Positions 1 to 8,296 of a stretch of 64,000 nt of DNA are shown here, in pieces. Numbering within the stretch: position 1 is the first letter of the stretch; every line of letters begins with the position of its first letter. The translations under genes were made by a program, and so were the position numbers. The notes below the pieces were generated by a model that had not been told where the DNA came from, made no database searches, and was given only the letters and a program-made list of their open reading frames with translations. This DNA is from Polyangiaceae bacterium (GTDB taxonomy: Bacteria > Myxococcota_A > Polyangia > Polyangiales > Polyangiaceae): the NCBI GenBank assembly GCA_020633235.1, contig JACKEA010000005.1, forward strand, positions 620,001 through 684,000. Reading direction: 5' to 3'.

Positions 1-2
1 TG

Positions 3-839
3 CCGGCAAAGACCCCCGCCCAGAACAGGGCCAGCGAGAAGCGCTCCCTGGGCCAAGGCGTGTTCCGCAAGTGCGAGGGCTGTGGCGCGGTCTACACCGC
101 CGAAGAGCTGGCCGACGCCTGGAACGTGTGTACCGCCTGCGGCTACCACCACCCGATGCGTTCGTCGGATTGGCGGCGGCTGCTGTTGGACGGCGGCCGG
201 CTGGACAGCTGGGACGAGCACATCCGACCGGCCGACCCCCTCGCCTTCGACGACGGCAAGTCCTACCGCGACCGCTTGGCGCGGGCGGCCAAGTCCAGCG
301 GTCACAGCGAATCCGTCGAGGTGGGGCGTGCCGCCCTGGGTGGCCATGCCGTCGGCTACGGCTGCTTCGTGTTCCCCTTCATGGGGGGCAGCATGGGCTC
401 GGTGGCCGGGGAACGGCTCACGCGCCTGTTCGAGCGCTCGCTGGCCGAACGGCTGCCCGTGGTGCTGCTGCACGCGTCGGGCGGGGCCCGCATGCAGGAG
501 GGGCTCCTGAGCCTGATGCAGATGGCCAAGACCGTGGGCGCCCTCGGTCGTTTCCGACGTTCCGGCCGCCCGTTCATCAGCGTGCTGCTGCACCCCACGA
601 CCGGAGGCGTGGCCGCCAGCACCGCGCTCCTCGGGGACATCAACGTGGCCGAGCCCAACGCGTTGATCGGCTTCGCCGGCCCGCGGGTGATCGAGAGCAC
701 GCTGCGCACGACGCTTCCGGAAGGCTTCCAACGCTCCGAGTTTCTCGTGGATCACGGCATGGTGGACGTCATCGTCGCCCGCGCCGAGATGCGCGCCACG
801 CTTCGAAACCTCCTGTCTCACCTCACGGGTGATCGTTAG
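3..839 (+). CDS. accD: Acetyl-CoA carboxylase carboxyltransferase subunit beta (5' end outside window)
   Basis: Beta subunit of the carboxyltransferase that moves the carboxyl group from biotin to acetyl-CoA to make malonyl-CoA, the first step of fatty acid synthesis. The reading frame is open to the left edge, so the true start lies upstream. The GTG at 60 would drop the few residues that normally precede the zinc finger. A four-cysteine zinc ribbon is visible (KCEGCG, then CTACG), followed by the crotonase-like fold with the glycine-rich stretches HASGGARMQEG and HPTTGGVAAS typical of AccD. The stop overlaps the folC start by one base (TAGTG). This is the usual accD-folC pairing. Only the missing 5' end is uncertain. 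Confidence 0.95.
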   Translation, partial: PAKTPAQNRASEKRSLGQGVFRKCEGCGAVYTAEELADAWNVCTACGYHHPMRSSDWRRLLLDGGRLDSWDEHIRPADPLAFDDGKSYRDRLARAAKSSGHSESVEVGRAALGGHAVGYGCFVFPFMGGSMGSVAGERLTRLFERSLAERLPVVLLHASGGARMQEGLLSLMQMAKTVGALGRFRRSGRPFISVLLHPTTGGVAASTALLGDINVAEPNALIGFAGPRVIESTLRTTLPEGFQRSEFLVDHGMVDVIVARAEMRATLRNLLSHLTGDR

Positions 840-2071
840 TGACCGACCTCGGGACCACCCTCAAGCGCCTGTACGCGTTGGCCGTCACCGGCCCCAAGCT
901 CGACTTGAGTCGGTTGGAGACCGCCTGCGAGCACTTCTCGCACCCCGAGCGCGGCTTCGAGGCCGTGCACGTCTCGGGAACCAACGGCAAAGGCACGGTG
1001 TGCGCGTTCGTGGCCTCCATGGCCCGCGCCACCGGCAAGAAGGTGGGCCTCTATACCTCGCCGCACTTGGTGCGCTTCGCGGAGCGGATCCAGATCGACG
1101 GCGAGCCGATCGACGACGAAACCCTGGTCCGGCTCCTGAATCAGGTGATGGACGAGGCGCCCGAGCTCACCTTCTTCGAGGTGACCACCCTCACCGCGTT
1201 TCTCGCGTTCCGGGAAGCCAAGATCGATCTCGCGGTGATCGAGACGGGGCTCGGCGGCCGGCTGGATGCCACCAACATCATTCCCCCACCCCGGATCGCC
1301 GCCATCACTCGCGTGGCCTTCGATCACATGCTGGAGCTGGGGGACACGCTGGCGAAGATCGCCGTGGAGAAGGCGGGCATCATCAAGACGGGCTCCACCG
1401 TGGTGGTCGGCAAGCTGCATCCCGACGCCCGCGAGGTGGTGGAGCGTCGCGCCGACCAGGTGGGCGCGCACCTCGTGGCTCTGGGCAGCCCGGAGCCCAT
1501 TCCCGGGGCGGCGCTGGCCTACCCCCGCTTCGCCATGTTCGGCTCGAACTTGGCGGTGGCGGTGACCATCGCGCAAGAGCTCGGCATTCCCCCGCGCACC
1601 ATCGCGGACGGCATCGAAGCCACGCAGTGGCCGGGGCGGAACGAGCTCCTACACCGCAACGGTCAGGAGCTCACGCTGCTCGATTGCGCCCACAACCCGG
1701 ACGGCGCGGTGGCGCTGTCTCACGTGCTCGATCCCAGCATGCTGGGCGAGATCGAGTCACGCCGAGACGTGGCCCTGGTGTTCGGCAGCCTGAAGCGAAA
1801 GAACTGGCGCGCAATGCTCAAGCGCCTGGAGCAGGTGGCGGCACATCGCGTGTTCGTCGCTCCCCCCATCGCGGACAAATCGGTGGATCCAGCGGAGATG
1901 GCCCAAGTCTACTCGGGCGAGGTCGCGACCAACGTCCCGGACGCACTGGCGATCGCGCGGGCCAAGGTGGGATCTCGCGGTCTCGTGGTCGTCACGGGCT
2001 CGAGCTACCTCGTGGGCGCGGCCCGCGGCTCGCTGTTGGGGCTGCCTGCGGATCCCCAGATCGATCAGTGA
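839..2071 (+). CDS. folC: Bifunctional folylpolyglutamate synthase / dihydrofolate synthase
   Basis: ATP-dependent cytosolic ligase that adds glutamate to dihydropteroate and to reduced folates. The 410-residue length is normal for FolC. The Mur-ligase type P-loop SGTNGKGTV lies at residues 46-54, LGGRLDATN forms the central domain, and DCAHNPDG marks the start of the C-terminal domain. The GTG start shares one base with the accD stop, which implies translational coupling. It is followed eight bases later by yajQ. All motifs are in order and nothing is unusual. Confidence 0.95.
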   Translation: MTDLGTTLKRLYALAVTGPKLDLSRLETACEHFSHPERGFEAVHVSGTNGKGTVCAFVASMARATGKKVGLYTSPHLVRFAERIQIDGEPIDDETLVRLLNQVMDEAPELTFFEVTTLTAFLAFREAKIDLAVIETGLGGRLDATNIIPPPRIAAITRVAFDHMLELGDTLAKIAVEKAGIIKTGSTVVVGKLHPDAREVVERRADQVGAHLVALGSPEPIPGAALAYPRFAMFGSNLAVAVTIAQELGIPPRTIADGIEATQWPGRNELLHRNGQELTLLDCAHNPDGAVALSHVLDPSMLGEIESRRDVALVFGSLKRKNWRAMLKRLEQVAAHRVFVAPPIADKSVDPAEMAQVYSGEVATNVPDALAIARAKVGSRGLVVVTGSSYLVGAARGSLLGLPADPQIDQ

Positions 2072-2079
2072 GGTGACGA

Positions 2080-2568
2080 ATGCCGTCGTTCGACGTGGTA
2101 TCGAAGGTGGACTGGTCCGAGGTGAAGAACGCCCTCGACCAAGCCCAGCGTGAGGTCGCGCAGCGCTTCGACTTCAAGGGCACGGACGCCGAGCTCGAGA
2201 AGACCGAGGCGGGCATCGTGGTGCGCGCCAACTCGGAAGAGCGCGTGCGCGCGGCGCTGGACGTATTCCAGGGCAAGTTGGTGCGCCGCAAGGTCAGCCT
2301 GAAGCACCTGGACGTGGGCGAGCCGGAGCCGGGCCCCAAGGGCTCGCAGAAGCTCTTGGTCAAGGTCAAGGAAGGCATCGAGCAGGACAAGGCCAAGACC
2401 ATCGTGAAGATGATCAAGGACCAGAAATTCAAGGTCCAGGCCTCGATCCACGAGCAGAGCGTGCGGGTCAGCGGTAAGAAGAGGGACGACCTCCAGGACG
2501 TCATCGCGTTCCTGCGCAAGGCCGATGAACTCGAGCTCGATCTCTCTTTCGAAAACTTCCGTGACTGA
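2080..2568 (+). CDS. yajQ: YajQ family nucleotide-binding protein
   Basis: Small cytosolic protein of the YajQ/DUF520 family. Some members bind cyclic di-GMP or nucleotides. The 162 residues match the family length, and the diagnostic N-terminus MPSFDVVSKVDWSEVKNA and C-terminus LSFENFRD are both present. ATG start eight bases after folC. Its end overlaps the likely glmM start by eight bases. Which ligand this copy binds cannot be told from sequence. Confidence 0.93.
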   Translation: MPSFDVVSKVDWSEVKNALDQAQREVAQRFDFKGTDAELEKTEAGIVVRANSEERVRAALDVFQGKLVRRKVSLKHLDVGEPEPGPKGSQKLLVKVKEGIEQDKAKTIVKMIKDQKFKVQASIHEQSVRVSGKKRDDLQDVIAFLRKADELELDLSFENFRD

Positions 2569-3937
2569 CCAACAGCGAAAGCTCTTCGGGACCGACGGCA
2601 TCCGCGGCGAGGCGAACGTGCCTCCCATGACGCCCGAGCTGGTGGTGCGCCTCGGCCGCGCCATCGCGCTGGTGGCGAGCCGTCAGAGCGGCCGGCCACC
2701 GCGGGTGGTGATCGGCAAGGACACGCGGCTCTCGGGCTACATGCTGGAGACGGCCCTGGCCGCCGGCGTGTGCGCCATGGGCGGTCGCGTCATGTTGTGC
2801 GGGCCCATGCCCACGCCGGCGGTGGCGAACCTCACGCAGACGATGCGGGCAGACGCGGGCGTGGTGATCAGCGCGAGCCATAACCCGTATCACGACAACG
2901 GCATCAAGATCTTCGGCCCCGACGGCTTCAAGCTGCCGGACGAGCGCGAGCTCCAGATCGAAGCGCTGCTGGAAGACGGCGACGCTCTGGACGGCAAGAG
3001 CCCCACGGGCAGCCGCGTGGGGCGCGCCGAGCGCATCGACGACGCCACCGGCCGTTACATCGTGTACGCCAAGAGCACCTTCCCGCGGGACCTCACGCTC
3101 AATGGTCTGCGGGTGGTGGTGGATGCCGCCCACGGCGCCGCCTACAAGGTGGCGCCGCTGGTGTTCTCCGAGCTGGGGGCGGACGTCACCGCCATGGGCG
3201 TGTCCCCCAACGGCCGCAACATCAACAAGCAGTGCGGCGCCCTGCACCCAGAGCACGTCGTCCGCGAGGTCGGCAAGCGCAAGGCTCACATCGGCATCGC
3301 CTTGGACGGGGACGCGGACCGCGTGATCATCGTGGACGAGACCGGCACCATCGTGGACGGCGACACGGTGATGGCGCTGTGCGCCACGCGGCTCCTGCGT
3401 GAAGGGCGGCTGGCGAACAACACGCTGGTGGCCACCGTGATGAGCAACATGGGGCTCGAGCGGGCTCTCTCCGCCTTGGGCGGGCGGCTGGCCCGGACGC
3501 CCGTGGGCGACCGCTACGTGGTGGAAGAGATGCGACGCTCCGGCTGCACCTTCGGCGGCGAGCAGTCCGGACACCTGATCTTCCTCGACCACGCCACCAC
3601 GGGAGACGGCGTGGTGGCGGCGCTGCAGGTGCTCGCGATCATGGCCCGCGAAGGGCGGCCGCTGTCGGAGCTGTCGGCGGTAATGGAGCGCGTGCCGCAG
3701 CTGGTGGAGAGCGTGAGCTTGCCGGAGAAGCGCCCCATCGAGGACATGCCCACGCTGAGCGCGCAGATCCGTCGCGTGGAAGCCGAGCTCGGCAACGACG
3801 GGCGCGTGCTGGTGCGCTGGAGCGGCACCGAGGCCAAGCTCCGTTTCATGGTGGAAGGCCCGAACCCGGACCTGCTGGCGAGCGTGGTCCAGGACATGGC
3901 CGAAGCCGCGCGAGCCGATCTGGGCGTGCCGGCGTGA
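2561..3937 (+). CDS. glmM: Phosphoglucosamine mutase
   Basis: Interconverts glucosamine-6-phosphate and glucosamine-1-phosphate on the way to UDP-GlcNAc and peptidoglycan. The phosphoserine loop VISASHNPYHDNGIKIFG, the metal loop LDGDADR, the sugar loop GGEQSGH and the phosphate-binding RWSGTEAKLR are all present. I prefer the GTG at 2561, overlapping the yajQ stop, because it puts FGTDGIRG at the usual distance from the N-terminus (458 residues). An in-frame ATG at 2525 would add 12 residues from inside yajQ. The stop overlaps the next gene by four bases. Confidence 0.94.
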   Translation: MTDQQRKLFGTDGIRGEANVPPMTPELVVRLGRAIALVASRQSGRPPRVVIGKDTRLSGYMLETALAAGVCAMGGRVMLCGPMPTPAVANLTQTMRADAGVVISASHNPYHDNGIKIFGPDGFKLPDERELQIEALLEDGDALDGKSPTGSRVGRAERIDDATGRYIVYAKSTFPRDLTLNGLRVVVDAAHGAAYKVAPLVFSELGADVTAMGVSPNGRNINKQCGALHPEHVVREVGKRKAHIGIALDGDADRVIIVDETGTIVDGDTVMALCATRLLREGRLANNTLVATVMSNMGLERALSALGGRLARTPVGDRYVVEEMRRSGCTFGGEQSGHLIFLDHATTGDGVVAALQVLAIMAREGRPLSELSAVMERVPQLVESVSLPEKRPIEDMPTLSAQIRRVEAELGNDGRVLVRWSGTEAKLRFMVEGPNPDLLASVVQDMAEAARADLGVPA

Positions 3938-4617
3938 GCGCCGTCGTCCTCTGCCGCGACCTTCGCCGCACGTTCGGCGCGAAGGAGGCCGAACGCCGCG
4001 CAGTGGACGACGTGAGCCTCGAGATCGAACCGGAAGAGGTCGTCCTCATCTACGGTCCATCCGGCTCCGGCAAGAGCACGCTACTGGCGCTGCTCGGAGG
4101 CCTGGATCGCGACTACGCGGGCGAGCTCTCGCTGTTCGGCAGCGCCGTGAAGTCGCTGTCGGATCGCGAGCTGTCGCGGCTCCGGGGTCGGCGCATCGGC
4201 TTCGTGTTCCAGGCCTTCCACCTGCTGCCGCACCTGAACGTGCTGGAGAACGTGACCGCGCCGGCGTTGTTCTCGGACGACGCCGCCGACGCCAGCGAGC
4301 GCGGCATGGCGATGCTGGAGCGCGTGGGGCTGGGGGATCGCGCCAAGAGCGCCCCGGGCGAGCTCAGCGGCGGCCAACGCCAGCGCGTCGCGATCGCGCG
4401 GGCCCTGCTGCGCCAGCCGGACCTGCTCTTGTGCGACGAGCCCACCGGGAATCTCGATCGCAAGACGGGGGAGCAGATCATCGATCTGTTTGCTTCCCTG
4501 CACGAAGATCTGCGCACCACGATGGTGATCGTCACACACGAGGACCGCCTCAGCCGCCTCACCCATCGCAGCATCCACATGCTCGACGGGCGCCTGGTGG
4601 AAGGGGGCGAGGCGTGA
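3934..4617 (+). CDS. ABC transporter ATP-binding protein, LolD/MacB type
   Basis: ATPase of an ABC exporter of the family that moves lipoproteins, peptides or macrolides. At 227 residues it is a single nucleotide-binding domain. Walker A GPSGSGKST is at 41-49, then the Q-loop FVFQAFHLLPHLNVLENV, the signature LSGGQRQRVAIARAL, and Walker B LLLCDEPTGNLD with H-loop VTHE. GTG start inside the glmM stop (GTGA). The partner permease follows with another GTGA overlap. LolD is possible, but the paired permease is not a typical LolC/E, so no symbol is given. Confidence 0.9.
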   Translation: MSAVVLCRDLRRTFGAKEAERRAVDDVSLEIEPEEVVLIYGPSGSGKSTLLALLGGLDRDYAGELSLFGSAVKSLSDRELSRLRGRRIGFVFQAFHLLPHLNVLENVTAPALFSDDAADASERGMAMLERVGLGDRAKSAPGELSGGQRQRVAIARALLRQPDLLLCDEPTGNLDRKTGEQIIDLFASLHEDLRTTMVIVTHEDRLSRLTHRSIHMLDGRLVEGGEA

Positions 4618-5996
4618 GGCTCTCGGCGCTGAGGACAATGGTGGCCTCCGAGGTGCGGCGCACCCGAGGTCCGCTGTTCACCGCAGGCTTTGGCATCGCG
4701 GTCGGCGTGGCGGCGCTCGTCTTCTTCCTGGCCCTCGGTTTTGGCGCCCGCAAGGTGCTGCTCGGCGACGTCTTTCCCATCGACCAGGTCGAGCTCGATC
4801 CCGAGCGTACCGGCGCCGGGCTGCTCTCGCTCCTCGGCGGCCCTCACGAGCCCGCGGGGATCGACGCCGAGGCGGTGGACACGCTGCGGAAGGAGTCTGG
4901 CGTCACCCAGGTGTACCCCAAGCTCCGCTTCCGCTTTCCCAGCATGGCTCGCGGTGGCAAGGAGATCCTGGGCCGCGAGATCGGCACCCACGAGATGGTC
5001 GGGGACGGCATCGACCCGGCGCTCGTGAGCGGCGACGTCTCCGGCTTCGGTGATCCACTGAGCTCACCCGGAAAAGCCTGCACCAGCGACGCGGACTGCG
5101 ACGCCGAGCAGTACTGCGAGCTACCGAGCAGCGCGAGCGTGGGCCAATGCTCCGCGCCGGTGCCCGCGATCGTGAGCCGCTACTTGGTGGAGCTGTTCGA
5201 TCACGCGATCGCACCGGCTCACGGCCTGCCGCCGGTAGCCGAGACGCTCATCGGCCGCGCCAAGGGCATCACGTTCCAGATGACACTGGGCAATTCCCTG
5301 CTGGGGGTCGCGCGTCAGGGCAAGGAGCGGCGGGTGAAGGTGAAGGTCGTGGGCATCTCGCCCAAGGCCATTGATCTCGGCGTCACACTGCCGGTGGAGG
5401 TCGTGCGCCGCTGGAATCGCGAGTACGCGGGAGAAGCCGCGGGCTCGAAGTACTCCAGCGTGGTCGTGAAGGTAAAGGACGCGAGCGACACCAGCGGCGT
5501 CATCTCCGCGGCCGCCAAGCTCGGCCTCGTGCCCCACGACACTCGCGCGCGCGACGTGAGCGTGCTGATCACCGGTGTGCTCGCCATCCTGCTGTTGGTG
5601 GCGGGGGTGATCCTGTTGGTGGCGGCGCTCAACATCGCCCACACCTTCCGCGTGCTGGTGGCCGAGCGGCAGCACGAGATTGGCCTCTACCGCGCGCTCG
5701 GCGCCAGTGCGAGCGACATGCGGCTCTGGCTCAGCACCCTGGCGCTGGTGGTCGGAGCGCTGGGGGGCGCCGTGGGGGCCGGCGTCGCGCGCGTCGCAGC
5801 CCTGGTGGCCGATTGGCGCGGCCGCGTGGATCTGCCGGACTTCCCCTTCAAGCCCGACTCCTTCTTCGTGTTTCCGTGGTGGCTCTGGCTCGTGGGCATC
5901 GGCTTCGCCGCGCTGTTCGCCGTGCTCGGAGCCGCGGGGCCTGCGCGCCGCGCAGCGCGCACGGATCCCGCTGAGGTGCTGGGTCGCGATCGCTGA
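4614..5996 (+). CDS. FtsX/MacB-type ABC transporter permease with a Cys-rich periplasmic insert
   Basis: Membrane partner of the preceding ATPase, 460 residues from a GTG that overlaps the ATPase stop. One N-terminal membrane segment (about residues 20-43) is followed by a large periplasmic MacB-PCD-like region. Three C-terminal segments then form the FtsX domain, with LVAERQHEIGLYRALGAS as the typical cytosolic coupling loop. The periplasmic part carries a short four-cysteine module (CTSDADCDAEQYCEL, then QC) like those in secreted myxobacterial proteins, probably disulfide-bonded. The substrate is unknown. A role in lipoprotein or envelope traffic is an inference from the neighbours glmM and the GH3 gene. 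Confidence 0.87.
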   Translation: MRLSALRTMVASEVRRTRGPLFTAGFGIAVGVAALVFFLALGFGARKVLLGDVFPIDQVELDPERTGAGLLSLLGGPHEPAGIDAEAVDTLRKESGVTQVYPKLRFRFPSMARGGKEILGREIGTHEMVGDGIDPALVSGDVSGFGDPLSSPGKACTSDADCDAEQYCELPSSASVGQCSAPVPAIVSRYLVELFDHAIAPAHGLPPVAETLIGRAKGITFQMTLGNSLLGVARQGKERRVKVKVVGISPKAIDLGVTLPVEVVRRWNREYAGEAAGSKYSSVVVKVKDASDTSGVISAAAKLGLVPHDTRARDVSVLITGVLAILLLVAGVILLVAALNIAHTFRVLVAERQHEIGLYRALGASASDMRLWLSTLALVVGALGGAVGAGVARVAALVADWRGRVDLPDFPFKPDSFFVFPWWLWLVGIGFAALFAVLGAAGPARRAARTDPAEVLGRDR

Positions 5997-6040
5997 CGTC
6001 CCTGGACAAGCCGCCAGCGAGAAGAGACGATCGGACCCCG

Positions 6041-7129
6041 ATGGAGCTTTCCCTCCCCGAGCTGTGCGGTCAGCTGATCGTCGGCGGTTTCGATGGCGAC
6101 GAGCTGCCGGCGGTGATGGCCGAAGCGCTGCGCGCCGGTCGCCGTGGCGGGGTCATCTACTTCAAGCGCAACCTGCCCAGCGTGGAGGCCGCCCACGAGC
6201 TTTCGAGCTCCGTGGTGGACGCGGCCCGGGACGACCTGCCGCCCTTCATCGGCGTCGACGAAGAGGGTGGCCGCGTGCGCCGCCTGCCCGCGCCGGTGAT
6301 GACGCTGCCGCCGATGCGCGCCCTCGGAAAGATCGGCGACGTGGAGCTGGTGCGCCGCGCGGGGTTCTTGCTGGGCCGTCAGCTCGCGCCGCTGGGCTTC
6401 AATCTCGATTTTGCCCCCGTGCTCGACGTCGACAGCAACCCCAAGAACCCCATCATCGGAGATCGCGCGTTCTCCGACGAACCGGACGCCGTGGCGCGCT
6501 TCGGCCGCGCTTTCGCCGGCGGCTTGGGCAAGGCTCAGGTCCTCGCCTGCGGCAAGCACTTCCCCGGCCACGGCGACACGGACAAGGACAGTCACCTCGA
6601 CTTGCCCGTCATCCGCCACGACAAGGAGCGCCTCGACGCCGTGGAGCTGCCGCCCTTCCGCGCGGCCAGCCACGCCGGCATTCCCACGCTGATGAGCGCG
6701 CACATCGTGCTCTCGGAGATCGACCCGGGCGTGCCCGCCACGCTGAGCCACCGCGTGTGCACCACGCTCTTGCGCGGCGAGCTCGGATTCCGCGGCGTGC
6801 TCTTCTCCGACGACCTCGAGATGCGCGCCCTGTCGGACAACTACGAGATCGCCGAGAGCGCCGTCGGTGCCATCGCCGCCGGCTGCGACGCCCTGTTGAT
6901 CTGCCGCGACTTCGAGCTCCAAGAAGCCGCCCTCGACGCGCTGGTCCGCCGCGCCGAAGCCGACAGCAGCTTCAAGAGCCGCTGCACCGAAGCCTTGGGC
7001 CGTAACCTCGCCGCCCGCCGCGCGAAGCCGCCGCGTCCCCTGCCCTCGGCCTCGGATCTCGACGCCGTCTTCGACTCCGACGAACCCGACGCCCTGCTCG
7101 ACGAGATCAAACGCCGCAGCAAGCGCTGA
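6041..7129 (+). CDS. nagZ: Glycoside hydrolase family 3, NagZ-like beta-N-acetylhexosaminidase
   Basis: Probably removes N-acetylglucosamine from muropeptides during peptidoglycan recycling. The NagZ loop KHFPGHGDTDKDSHLDLP begins near residue 172 and carries the catalytic His. The nucleophile Asp lies in FSDDLEMRAL near residue 256. The 362 residues fit a single-domain NagZ without the C-terminal domain of larger GH3 enzymes. No signal peptide is seen, which agrees with cytosolic recycling. It starts 44 bases after the ABC permease and is the last gene of the run. The 3' end of the gene is the seed of a tandem repeat just downstream. Confidence 0.88.
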   Translation: MELSLPELCGQLIVGGFDGDELPAVMAEALRAGRRGGVIYFKRNLPSVEAAHELSSSVVDAARDDLPPFIGVDEEGGRVRRLPAPVMTLPPMRALGKIGDVELVRRAGFLLGRQLAPLGFNLDFAPVLDVDSNPKNPIIGDRAFSDEPDAVARFGRAFAGGLGKAQVLACGKHFPGHGDTDKDSHLDLPVIRHDKERLDAVELPPFRAASHAGIPTLMSAHIVLSEIDPGVPATLSHRVCTTLLRGELGFRGVLFSDDLEMRALSDNYEIAESAVGAIAAGCDALLICRDFELQEAALDALVRRAEADSSFKSRCTEALGRNLAARRAKPPRPLPSASDLDAVFDSDEPDALLDEIKRRSKR

Positions 7130-7353
7130 CCCGAGCACCCGAAGCAAGCGCCGACCCGAGACTCGCAGCAAGCGCTGACCCGAGACTCGCAGCAAGCGCT
7201 GTAGTTGCTGTCCCCGCGCAGCCAGCGTCACAGCCACACCCCGAAGCAAGCGCTGACCCGAGACTCGCAGCAAGCGCTGTAATTGCCGTCACCGCGCAGC
7301 CAGCATCACAGCCACACCCCGCGTCGCAGCCAGCGCCACAGCCACGCCCCGCC
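7116..7353 (+). repeat. Tandem duplications of the nagZ 3' end (24-bp and 78-bp periods)
   Basis: The last codons and stop of the GH3 gene (GCAGCAAGCGCTGACCCGAG, 7116-7135) recur at 7141, 7165 and 7189 with a 24-bp period. A 78-bp block (7165-7242) that includes two of these units is then repeated at 7243-7320 with few changes. A partial third copy of its tail occupies 7321-7353. The array therefore grew by slippage or unequal exchange from coding DNA outward. It begins the gene-free island 7130-8296. Confidence 0.85.
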
Positions 7354-7414
7354 TCCACTTGGAGCAAGAGCATGTCGGTGCGGCGCGATACCCGTCGCGC
7401 CCCGGACGTCGCGT

Positions 7415-7969
7415 CGCGGACATTTGGCCCGGACGCCAAACTCAGCCACGCACGCCGACATTGGCCCGGACGCCAAACTCAGCCACGCACGCGGACATTT
7501 AGCCCGCGGGGAAACACGCCAGGCTCAGCCACCCGCAGACGTCTGGCCCAGAGGCCAGGTCAGCCCGGACGCCAGTCGGCCAACACGCGGACGTTTGGCC
7601 TGGACGGCAGCTCAGCAACTCGGCCACGCACGCGGACGTCTGGCCTGGACGGCAGGCTCGGCAACGCGCGGACATCCTGGTCGGACGCCAGGCTCAGCCA
7701 CGGACGCGGACATCTGGCCTGCGGGCAAGCACGCTGGGCGCGGCCAACGCGCGGACATCTGGCCCGGACGCCAGGCTCAGCACCTCAACCAACACGCGGA
7801 CGTCTGGCCTGGGGGGAAACACGCTGGGCGCAGCCAACACGCGGACGTTTGGCCTGGACGGCAGGCTCAGGCAACACGCGGACGTTTAGCCCGCGGGGAA
7901 ACACGCAGGGCGCAGCCAACACGCGGCGTGCGGCCAACACCCGGCCAACACGCGGACGTTTGGTTCGCG
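7415..7969 (+). repeat. Imperfect tandem array, about 13 units of 36-52 bp
   Basis: Each unit opens with a variant of CGCGGACGTYTGGCC, at about 7415, 7452, 7489, 7534, 7586, 7631, 7667, 7705, 7750, 7795, 7840, 7877 and 7950. Two spacer types are mixed: one like TGGACGGCAGGCTCAGCCA, one like GCGGGGAAACACGC. Many units contain short inverted repeats, for example GCCTGGACGGCAGGC and TTGGCCCGGACGCCAA, so each could fold into a small hairpin. No frame shows a credible protein. Unit length varies, so this is not a CRISPR array. Confidence 0.8.
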
Positions 7970-7997
7970 AACGCGCGCGAGTGCGAGTGCGCGACCC

Positions 7998-8045
7998 GCG
8001 CGAGTGCGCGAGTGCGCGAGTGCGCGAGTGCGCGAGTGCGCGAGG
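7998..8045 (+). repeat. Octamer tandem repeat GCGCGAGT, five perfect copies plus a partial
   Basis: GCGCGAGT is repeated without change at 7998, 8006, 8014, 8022 and 8030, then GCGCGAGG ends the run. It lies between the long degenerate array and the 45-bp array. A perfect octamer run is prone to slippage, so copy number may differ between strains. Confidence 0.9.
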
Positions 8046-8046
8046 C

Positions 8047-8069
8047 GGTTCCGCGTCGAACCAACAAAA
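8047..8069 (+). repeat. Copy of the dispersed CCGCGGCGGACCAACAA intergenic element (single arm)
   Basis: GGTTCCGCGTCGAACCAACA begins here and runs into AAA. It matches the arm found elsewhere in this window (core TTCCGCGGCGGACCAACAA) with a few changes. It sits exactly at the junction of the octamer run and the 45-bp array. No facing arm was found beside it. Confidence 0.65.
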
Positions 8070-8246
8070 GAAGCGTCACCCGGACGGCAGGACCAGTCGG
8101 GGCCCACAAAAAAAGAAGCGTCACCCGGACGGCAGGACCAGTCGGGGCGCACAGCGAAAGAAGCGTCCCCCGAACGGCAGGAACGTTCGGGGCGCACAGA
8201 GAAAGAAGCGTTCACCCGGACGGCAGGTCCAGTCGGGGCGCACAAA
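8067..8246 (+). repeat. Exact 45-bp tandem repeat, four copies
   Basis: Units begin with AAAGAAGCGT at 8067, 8112, 8157 and 8202, an invariant 45-bp period. Each holds an inverted repeat around GGCAGG. In unit 3 it is perfect over 9 bp (CCCCGAACG ... CGTTCGGGG), in the others it is weaker. Read on the minus strand, each unit is a GC stem followed a few bases later by TTCTTT, so the array looks like serial terminators behind the minus-strand gene at 8297-9580. That role is inferred. Confidence 0.85.
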
Positions 8247-8279
8247 AAAAGGCCCCGCGCCGAAGCGCAGGGCCTTTTT
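8244..8279 (-). terminator. Intrinsic terminator of the Cys-repeat protein gene, probably bidirectional
   Basis: The stem AAGGCCCCGCGC, loop CGAA, GCGCAGGGCCTT is flanked by an A run (8244-8250) on one side and TTTTT (8275-8279) on the other. It can therefore end transcription in either direction. It lies 17 bases past the stop of the minus-strand gene at 8297 and directly abuts the 45-bp array. Confidence 0.85.
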
Positions 8280-8296
8280 CCTGGTGGCGTTGTCGG

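Noticed and set aside
60..62. GTG at 60 as the accD start
   Set aside because: The frame stays open to the window edge and AccD proteins have further residues before the zinc finger, so the start most likely lies outside the window.
7415..7969. CRISPR-like array
   Set aside because: Units differ in length and sequence, spacers are not unique, and no cas gene is near.
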